Program-made: the position numbers and the translations under genes | Source of the DNA: an uncultured Oscillospiraceae bacterium | GTDB lineage: Bacteria > Bacillota > Clostridia > Oscillospirales > Oscillospiraceae | Direction: 5' to 3' | DNA: 5,605 bases | Assembly: GCA_905236265.1 (NCBI GenBank) | Contig: CAJOOV010000073.1 | Span: 1 to 5,605, forward strand | Notes under the pieces: model-generated | Told to the model about the DNA's origin: nothing | Seen by the model: only the letters and a program-made list of their open reading frames with translations | Database searches by the model: none | Part shown: one piece after another, positions 1-4,141 of the stretch | Position numbering within the stretch: the first letter of the stretch is position 1 | Layout of the letters: each line of letters begins with the position of its first letter

Positions 1-159
1 GATAGCGCCCATGGGGCAGTTGCCAGCGCAGGTGCCGCAGGAGATGCAGGAATCAGCGTCGATGACGTACTGGGTATCGCCCTCGGAAATAGCGCCAACA
101 GGGCAGCCCTCTGCACAGGTGCCGCAGGAAATGCAAGCGTCAGAAATAACATATGCCAT
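1..159 (-). CDS. 2[4Fe-4S] clostridial-type ferredoxin (3' end cut by window edge)
   Basis: This is a small soluble electron carrier with two [4Fe-4S] clusters, serving cytoplasmic redox enzymes such as pyruvate:ferredoxin oxidoreductase or hydrogenase in anaerobes (family knowledge). The 53 visible residues begin MAYVISDACISCGTC. They carry two complete cluster motifs of the form CxxCxxCxxxCP, with Cys 9, 12, 15, 19 and Cys 38, 41, 44, 48. The two halves are near-repeats of each other, as is usual for this family. Clostridial ferredoxins are about 55-60 residues, so only a few C-terminal residues and the stop lie beyond position 1. The ATG is at 159-157, with a perfect AAGGAGG at 169-175 and a 9-nt spacer, so the start is secure. 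The gene has its own strong promoter and faces away from everything else in the window, so it is probably transcribed alone and at a high level. The particular redox partner cannot be told from the sequence. Confidence 0.96.
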   Translation of the reverse strand, partial: MAYVISDACISCGTCAEGCPVGAISEGDTQYVIDADSCISCGTCAGNCPMGAI

Positions 160-189
160 GGTAAATTACCTCCTTGTTCTGATGAGCGT

Positions 190-218
190 ATTGTAGCACG
201 CCCCAATGAAAAAATCAA
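190..218 (-). promoter_or_regulatory. Sigma-A promoter of the ferredoxin gene
   Basis: On the minus strand there is TTGATT (213-218), a 17-bp spacer and TACAAT (190-195). This is a near-consensus vegetative promoter. Transcription should start near position 183, giving a leader of roughly 25 nt that contains the AAGGAGG ribosome site. The A/T tract just upstream of the -35 (about 219-247) could act as an UP element. No operator-like repeat overlaps it, which fits constitutive strong expression. Confidence 0.85.
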
Positions 219-290
219 TAGAAAATCCGAAAAAAGTTGAATAAATTGTGGTTAGCATGGGCAAACTGGAACAAATGGAGGTAATTAGTT

Positions 291-446
291 ATGAAAAGAT
301 TGGAAAACAATAAACTGGGCAGAGAGTTAGCAGGAAAAAATGACACGGAGTTTTCCTCCTGCGTGACTCCGGACATCGGCGGGGGGAGGAGAAGCCTGCC
401 CCACCCGGTGCGCTTTCCCCGGCGGGAGGAGAAAAGAGAGCCTTGA
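291..446 (+). CDS. Possible 51-residue hypothetical protein
   Basis: This ORF begins MKRLENNKLGRELAGKN and ends with a basic, Arg-rich tail ending at TGA 444-446. Its best support is the ribosome site: GGAGG at 277-281, 9 nt before the ATG, very like the site of the neighbouring ferredoxin. I do not recognise the product. The sequence has one Cys (residue 24), a Gly triplet at 30-32, no membrane segment and no signal peptide. The first 17 or so codons are A-rich and the rest GC-rich, so composition changes sharply inside the ORF. That could mean a junction, a decayed gene start, or a leader peptide upstream of the acetyltransferase gene. I see no convincing promoter directly upstream. Existence as a real gene is uncertain. 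Confidence 0.3.
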   Translation: MKRLENNKLGRELAGKNDTEFSSCVTPDIGGGRRSLPHPVRFPRREEKREP

Positions 447-472
447 CAATTCCCCTGCTATAGGGGGAAAAT
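443..472 (+). promoter_or_regulatory. Candidate promoter with inverted repeat upstream of the GNAT gene
   Basis: There is a perfect -35 box TTGACA at 443-448, overlapping the stop codon of the small ORF. The best -10 at normal distance is GAAAAT at 467-472 (18-bp spacer, 4 of 6 matches). An extended -10-like TGCTATAGG lies at 456-464 but is too close to the TTGACA to pair with it. Between the elements is an inverted repeat, CCCCT (452-456) and AGGGG (462-466). A repeat between -35 and -10 is where MerR-type activators bind, but the spacer here is not clearly 19-20 bp, so this is only a suggestion. Confidence 0.4.
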
Positions 473-483
473 GAGTCCGGGAG

Positions 484-1107
484 ATGATAGAAGCCATGCT
501 GAAGATCGAGAGAATGCCGGAGGAGGAGCTGCCTGCTGCATGGGAGTCCATGGTGAAGGAGTTCCCGGACGACGAGCGAAAGCCGCTGGAGATGCTCCGA
601 CAGCAGACCCGTCAGGGGCTGATGGAGCCGTGGTGGCTCATGGAGGACGGACAGCGGCGGGGCTATGCCATGCTGCTGGCGGCTCCCGGCGAGAGGATGG
701 TGCTTTTGGACTACCTCGCCATGCTGGAAAAGGGGAAGGGGTACGGCTCCGCCTGCCTGAGACTGCTGCAGCAGGCGTATCCCGGAGGGCTTCTGGTGGA
801 GTCTGAGGCGGAGGAGCCGGGGCTGGAACCCTCTGAGGAGGAGAAGCGCCGCCGCCGTCTCGGCTTCTACCGCCGGGGCGGATTCGCCCCCTGCCGGTGG
901 AGCGCCTGCGTCTACGGGGTCACATACCGGATTCTCGGCTGGTTCCCCTGTCCGCCGTCACGCTGGGAGGACAGGTGCAGGGAGGCGTATTGCACGCTCT
1001 ACCGCAATCAGGTGCCCCGGACATGGCTGCGCAGCCACTTTGCCATATTGGAGGACGGGCAGGACAGGGACGCTCAGGACAAAAGCAGGTCGGCAATGCC
1101 CCGGTGA
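484..1107 (+). CDS. GNAT family N-acetyltransferase
   Basis: This is a probable acetyl-CoA-dependent N-acetyltransferase of 207 residues; the acceptor substrate cannot be predicted. The acetyl-CoA loop of motif A is visible as K83-G-K-G86-Y-G88 (pattern [RQK]xxGxG/A), preceded by the strand MVLLDYLAML (72-81). The typical late GNAT signature FYRRGGF is at 128-134. About 65 residues follow the core and include the stretch around AYCTLYRNQVP (168-178). I believe such tails occur in related clostridial GNATs (recollection). The start is uncertain. The ATG at 484 has GGGAG directly against it, with no spacer. The in-frame ATG at 496 (residue 5) is 12 nt from the same GGGAG and may be the real start. 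The last 34 bp overlap the 3' end of metF on the other strand, and no terminator separates the two. Confidence 0.85.
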   Translation: MIEAMLKIERMPEEELPAAWESMVKEFPDDERKPLEMLRQQTRQGLMEPWWLMEDGQRRGYAMLLAAPGERMVLLDYLAMLEKGKGYGSACLRLLQQAYPGGLLVESEAEEPGLEPSEEEKRRRRLGFYRRGGFAPCRWSACVYGVTYRILGWFPCPPSRWEDRCREAYCTLYRNQVPRTWLRSHFAILEDGQDRDAQDKSRSAMPR

Positions 1108-1946
1108 ATCCGCTGCGCCACATCGGCGTTGTTCATGGCGTAGATATGAACGCCGTCCGCCCCCGCCTCAATGAGGTCACGCAGCTGCCCGATGGCATAG
1201 TCGATTCCGGCGCTGTACAGCCCCGCTTCGTCGTCCTGCCAGCGCACCAGCAGCCGGTGAAACGCCTCCGGCACCTTTGCGTCGGACAGCGCCAGCGTGC
1301 GGTCGATCTGGCTGCGGCGGACGATGGGCATAATGCCTGCGGACACGGGCAGGTCAATGCCCTGCTTGCGGATGAGGTTCATAAAGCGGTAGAAATACAG
1401 GTTGTCGAAGAACATCTGGGTAATCAGATGGGTCACGCCCTGCTCCTGCTTGATTTTCAGCTTGTCCACGTCGGCGCACAGGCTCTCCGCCTCCGGGTGT
1501 TTCTCCGGGTAGCAGGCGCCGGAGAGGCCGAAGGCGCCGTAGTGCCCCCGCACAAAGCGGGCAAGGTCGCTGGCATGTTCAAAGTCCCTGAACTGCGCCA
1601 CGGCGGGATTCCGGTCCCCCCGGAGGAGCATGAGGTTTCGCACGCCGGCGGCGAAGAGCCGGTCCAAATTCTCCTCCACGCCCCGTCTGTCCGTGCCGAT
1701 GCAGGTCAGGTGGGCCAGCGGCTCCAAATCCAACTGATTCTTCACATAGGATGCCACCTGACAGGTGGAAACGCCCCCTGTCCCGGAGCCTCCTGCGGAG
1801 CAGGTGATGCTGACGAAATCAGGCTGCAGGCCTTTGACCTGCTGAAGGGTGGTCTGCAGCTTCGGCCAGTTCAGCTCCTGCTTGGGCGGGAAAAACTCAA
1901 GGGAGAAGACACAGGGCTTTTGGGCAAACATTCTGCGGATGTACAT
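1074..1946 (-). CDS. metF: 5,10-methylenetetrahydrofolate reductase (MetF)
   Basis: MetF reduces 5,10-methylene-tetrahydrofolate to 5-methyl-tetrahydrofolate with bound FAD, supplying methyl groups for methionine synthesis. The protein has 290 residues, about the E. coli length, and forms a TIM barrel. Signatures run in family order: FSLEFFPPK at 14-22 with the catalytic Glu17 (E. coli Glu28); VSITCSAGGSG at 45-55; LLRGD at 107-111 with the flavin-tuning Asp111 (E. coli Asp120); YPEKHPEA at 146-153; TQMFFD at 176-181 with the folate-site Gln177; and GVHIYAMN at 265-272. All expected key residues are present, so it should be active. The ATG at 1946-1944 has AGGAGG at 1955-1960 with an 8-nt spacer. 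The gene has its own promoter, divergent from the cupin operon, and a leader of only about 25 nt, too short for an S-box or other riboswitch. No methionine synthase gene is adjacent. Confidence 0.96.
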   Translation of the reverse strand: MYIRRMFAQKPCVFSLEFFPPKQELNWPKLQTTLQQVKGLQPDFVSITCSAGGSGTGGVSTCQVASYVKNQLDLEPLAHLTCIGTDRRGVEENLDRLFAAGVRNLMLLRGDRNPAVAQFRDFEHASDLARFVRGHYGAFGLSGACYPEKHPEAESLCADVDKLKIKQEQGVTHLITQMFFDNLYFYRFMNLIRKQGIDLPVSAGIMPIVRRSQIDRTLALSDAKVPEAFHRLLVRWQDDEAGLYSAGIDYAIGQLRDLIEAGADGVHIYAMNNADVAQRIHRGIADLLLS

Positions 1947-1978
1947 GGAACACGCCTCCTGTCGCTTTGCTTTGATAA

Positions 1979-2007
1979 AGTATAATGCGTTGCGGGGAGA
2001 ATTGCAA
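1979..2007 (-). promoter_or_regulatory. Sigma-A promoter of metF
   Basis: On the minus strand there is TTGCAA (2002-2007), a 17-bp spacer and TATACT (1979-1984). The predicted start near 1972 leaves a leader of about 25 nt holding only the AGGAGG site. The spacer and -35 are covered by a perfect 7-bp inverted repeat (1987-2010), so the promoter may be under operator control. Confidence 0.82.
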
Positions 2008-2010
2008 CGC
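1987..2010. promoter_or_regulatory. Inverted repeat, candidate operator between metF and the cupin operon
   Basis: GCGTTGC (1987-1993) and GCAACGC (2004-2010) are perfect 7-bp inverted arms separated by 10 bp. The repeat lies within the metF promoter, covering its -35 and much of its spacer, and ends 7 bp before the -35 of the divergent cupin promoter. This is the position expected of a binding site for a dimeric repressor. I do not recognise the motif as that of a named regulator. It is upstream of the metF transcription start, so it would not act as an RNA hairpin in the metF leader. Confidence 0.55.
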
Positions 2011-2017
2011 TTTTCTC

Positions 2018-2046
2018 TTGTGAGGCAGCGGGGGCTTTGCTATAAT
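2018..2046 (+). promoter_or_regulatory. Promoter of the cupin-ylmH-DUF896 operon
   Basis: TTGTGA (2018-2023), a 17-bp spacer and a perfect TATAAT (2041-2046) preceded by TGC make an extended -10 promoter. Transcription should start near 2053, giving a leader of about 50 nt with no obvious terminator hairpin or riboswitch. Confidence 0.82.
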
Positions 2047-2103
2047 AGGACGCAGAAGAAGCCGGGCAGGCATCTGACCGGCGCAGAGGAATGAGGTGCA
2101 GGA

Positions 2104-2457
2104 ATGATTCGACGCAGAGAAGAGGTGCGGGTGCGCACGGTGGAGCACGCCCAGCAGGGCAAGGGCAGCGTGGAGTTTCACGACTGGCTGCTGCCGGAGG
2201 AGGCAAAGGGACACGGGCGGGTGTTCAGCAAGGTGGTTTTGAAGCCCGGCTGTTCCATCGGCTTCCATCAGCATTTGCAGGAGTTTGAGGCGTACTATGT
2301 GCTCTCCGGCGAGGCGCTGGTGCGGGACGGGGAGCGGGAGGTGCTGCTGCACCCCGGCGATATGAACCTGTGTCCCGACGGGGGCTGGCACGGGGTGGAG
2401 AACGCCGGGGAGACAGATCTGGTGCTGATCGCCCTGATTATGAATCAGCTCCCATGA
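2104..2457 (+). CDS. Single-domain cupin protein
   Basis: This is a small beta-barrel protein of 117 residues, very probably metal binding; its substrate is unknown. Both cupin motifs fit the consensus exactly. Motif 1, G(x5)HxH(x4)E(x6)G, is Gly49, His55, His57, Glu62 and Gly69. Motif 2, G(x5)PxG(x2)H(x3)N, is Gly85, Pro91, Gly93, His96 and Asn100. The metal ligands His55, His57, Glu62 and His96 are therefore all present. There is no DNA-binding domain, signal peptide or second cupin domain. Stand-alone cupins of this kind include sugar isomerases, dioxygenases and small-molecule sensors, and the sequence does not decide between them. The start is ATG at 2104 with GAGGTG (2093-2098) 5 nt before it. 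It is first in an operon, and its stop overlaps the start of the next gene (ATGA, 2454-2457). Confidence 0.93.
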   Translation: MIRRREEVRVRTVEHAQQGKGSVEFHDWLLPEEAKGHGRVFSKVVLKPGCSIGFHQHLQEFEAYYVLSGEALVRDGEREVLLHPGDMNLCPDGGWHGVENAGETDLVLIALIMNQLP

Positions 2458-3242
2458 ACAAGACGGAGTATCTCACCAGAGCCGCCCGCACCCCGGAGGA
2501 GCGGCTGCTGCTGGGCAGGGTGTGGGATCAGATGGACGCTGCCCAAAGGCGCAGCATTCCCCAGTATACCCACTTCCTCTCCCCGGAGGAGCAGCGTCTG
2601 GTGCAAAGCCTGCTCAACGCCGTGGGCGGCCCGCCCCACCGGTTCTGGGGCGGCTATGACGGGGCGCAGAGACAGATCTGCGTGTTTCTGCCCGACTGGC
2701 TGGAATTTGAGGACTGGGAGGAGCGCCCGGTTACTGCCCTTCGTGCCGCATGGTATGAGGGGGACAGCCTGAGCCACCGTGACCTGCTGGGGGCGCTCAT
2801 GGGTCAGGGCATCAAGCGGGAGATGGTGGGAGACCTGCTGGTGGACCGGACAAGCTGCGATATTCTGGTGCTGGAAGAGCTCTCCTCCTACCTGCTGCAA
2901 AACCTGACCTCCGCCGGGCGGGCGAAGCTGAGCCTGTCCCCTGTGGGACTGGGGCAGCTCCATATCCCGGTGCAGGAGGTGAAGCGCATCCATGACACCG
3001 TGGCGGCGCTGCGGCTGGACGCAGTGGCAGCGGCTGGCTTCTCTGTGAGCCGGGCGAAAATGGCGGATTACATCCGTGCAGGACGGGTCAGCGTCAACTG
3101 GGCGGAGACAGACAAGACCGACTGCATCGTGAAGGAGGGGGACGTGATCTCCTGCCGGGGACTGGGACGGTGCCGTGTGGCGGAGACAGGGGGACTGTCC
3201 CGGAAGGGCAGAATCAATCTGGTAATGGAACGCTATCTATAG
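2454..3242 (+). CDS. ylmH: YlmH-family S4-domain RNA-binding protein
   Basis: The protein has 262 residues, close to B. subtilis YlmH (about 257). The N-terminal part carries the family stretch HRDLLGALMGQGIKRE (108-123) followed by GDLLV (126-130). The C-terminal S4 RNA-binding domain runs from about 186 to 245 (LRLDAVAAAGFSVSRAKM, then AGRVSVNW and EGDVISCRGLGR). YlmH proteins bind the large ribosomal subunit and have been linked to ribosome-associated quality control of stalled peptidyl-tRNA, overlapping RqcP (family knowledge). In Bacillus and many Firmicutes ylmH sits in the division cluster near ftsZ, sepF and divIVA, whereas here it lies between a cupin and a DUF896 gene. The ATG at 2454 overlaps the cupin stop by 4 nt (ATGA), so translation is probably coupled. 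A longer in-frame start at 2370 lies deep inside the cupin gene and would add residues unlike the family. Confidence 0.9.
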   Translation: MNKTEYLTRAARTPEERLLLGRVWDQMDAAQRRSIPQYTHFLSPEEQRLVQSLLNAVGGPPHRFWGGYDGAQRQICVFLPDWLEFEDWEERPVTALRAAWYEGDSLSHRDLLGALMGQGIKREMVGDLLVDRTSCDILVLEELSSYLLQNLTSAGRAKLSLSPVGLGQLHIPVQEVKRIHDTVAALRLDAVAAAGFSVSRAKMADYIRAGRVSVNWAETDKTDCIVKEGDVISCRGLGRCRVAETGGLSRKGRINLVMERYL

Positions 3243-3254
3243 AGGGGAAACCGA

Positions 3255-3476
3255 ATGGAACAGAAGAAAATTGACCGTATCAACGAGCTTGCCCACAAGG
3301 CCAAGGCGGGGGGACTGACCCCGGCGGAGATTGCCGAGCGGGACAGCCTGCGCCGGGAGTACATCGACGCAGTGAAGGCGTCTCTGGTGGGGCAGCTGGA
3401 AAACACCTATATTGTGGACGAGCAGGGCAACAAGCGTCCCCTGCGGAAAAAGGGTCATTCCGGCCAGCCCTGCTGA
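3255..3476 (+). CDS. DUF896 (UPF0291, YnzC-like) family protein
   Basis: This small cytoplasmic helical protein of 73 residues has no known biochemical function. The family pattern is clear: KIDRINELAHKAKAGGLTPAE (start about residue 5), then ERDSLRREYIDAVKASL (28-44) and a conserved tail around IVDEQGNKRPL. This matches the two-helix hairpin plus short tail of B. subtilis YnzC, which is about 77 residues. YnzC is encoded with the SOS-induced yneA-yneB genes in B. subtilis, but I see no LexA-type box in this operon. The ATG has GAGGGG at 3242-3247 with a 7-nt spacer, 12 bp after the ylmH stop. It is the last gene of the cupin-ylmH operon, directly before a strong terminator. Confidence 0.9.
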   Translation: MEQKKIDRINELAHKAKAGGLTPAEIAERDSLRREYIDAVKASLVGQLENTYIVDEQGNKRPLRKKGHSGQPC

Positions 3477-3491
3477 CGGGAAAACAGAATC

Positions 3492-3545
3492 AAAAAAGAG
3501 CGTGCGGCCACTCAGCGGAATCTGCTGAATGGCCGCACATTTTTT
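3492..3545. terminator. Bidirectional intrinsic terminator
   Basis: GTGCGGCCA (3502-3510) pairs with TGGCCGCAC (3530-3538). After one mismatch, TCAGC (3512-3516) pairs with GCTGA (3524-3528), leaving a 7-nt loop. Six T residues follow at 3540-3545 on the plus strand, and six A residues at 3492-3497 supply the U tract for the minus strand. It therefore ends both the cupin-ylmH-DUF896 operon and the convergent HD-helicase operon. Confidence 0.95.
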
Positions 3546-3550
3546 ATAGG

Positions 3551-4132
3551 TCAGCCCTCTCCCTCAAGGAAATAGGTGGCCTCCATGTCCGCCACGCTCA
3601 GGGCGAAGGCGAGGGGATAGAACTGGAAGGCCTTTCCCACGCTGCCCTTGTCCTCCGGGCCGGAGAAGCCCATGTGATAGCGGATGGCGAAGGCCTCCTC
3701 ACGGGTGAGGCGGAGATAGCCGTTGACAATGTACACGCTCTTCTCCCCGTGGCCGTAGGGCATGGGGTCGTCAAACTGGTAGGAGGGCACCTTTGTCCAC
3801 TGCCCGTCCTCTCCCTTCACGTTGCGGAAGGTCTTTTTGTAGCACCCCGCCTTGCACACGTCGTGGAGCAGCGCCACAAGGGCAACCGTCTCGTCGCTGT
3901 ACTCCAAACCGTACAGCTCGTTGACCCGCTCCCGGCTGAGATAGTCCACAAGGCAGTGGTACACGTTCAGGCTGTGCTCACACAGTCCCCCCTCATAGGC
4001 GCCGTGATACCGGGCGGAGGCGGGGGCGGTGAAGAAATCGCTCTTGTTGGTGAGATAGTCCAGCAGGGCATCCGCACCCTTGCGGGTGATGTGCTGCTGG
4101 TACAGCTCCACAAATTCTTCCTTACAGGACAT
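3551..4132 (-). CDS. HD-domain phosphohydrolase
   Basis: This metal-dependent phosphohydrolase of the HD superfamily has 193 residues. HD enzymes cleave phosphoester bonds in nucleotides or nucleic acids; the substrate here is unknown. The metal-binding residues appear in family order: His53 in GGLCEHSL, His90-Asp91 in ALLHDVCK (with Lys94), His128 in YGHGEKS, His153 in IRYHMGF, and Asp182 in LSVADMEA. The set is complete, so the enzyme should be active. The insert between HD and the GHGEKS motif (about 100-122) contains a charged loop and VPSYQFDDPMPYG. There is no membrane segment or extra regulatory domain. The start at ATG 4132-4130 has GAGG (4137-4140) about 7 nt upstream. It begins 9 bp after the stop of the upstream helicase-like gene, so both are probably on one transcript ending at the shared terminator. 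Confidence 0.9.
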   Translation of the reverse strand: MSCKEEFVELYQQHITRKGADALLDYLTNKSDFFTAPASARYHGAYEGGLCEHSLNVYHCLVDYLSRERVNELYGLEYSDETVALVALLHDVCKAGCYKKTFRNVKGEDGQWTKVPSYQFDDPMPYGHGEKSVYIVNGYLRLTREEAFAIRYHMGFSGPEDKGSVGKAFQFYPLAFALSVADMEATYFLEGEG

Positions 4133-4141
4133 GGTCGTTCC

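Noticed and set aside
471..806. Plus-strand frame beginning at ATG 471
   Set aside because: It overlaps the GNAT gene in a different frame and has no domain pattern. The GGGGGA before it is part of the spacer repeat rather than a convincing ribosome site.
897..1985. A 362-codon plus-strand open frame covering metF in antisense
   Set aside because: Its peptide is low-complexity and His/Gly/Ala/Val-rich with no domain pattern, while the opposite strand encodes a clear full-length MetF with all key residues. It is a by-product of GC-rich codon use.
1947..2103. S-box (SAM) or other riboswitch before metF or the cupin gene
   Set aside because: The predicted metF leader is about 25 nt and the cupin leader about 50 nt, both too short. 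No S-box core or terminator/antiterminator pair is visible.
2018..2103. A LexA-type SOS box controlling the DUF896 operon
   Set aside because: DUF896 is SOS-linked in B. subtilis, but no GAAC-N4-GTTC element is present in the promoter region.
2370..2453. An upstream in-frame start for ylmH
   Set aside because: It would add 28 residues read out of frame through the cupin gene. The ATG at 2454 overlaps the cupin stop as ATGA and gives the normal YlmH length.
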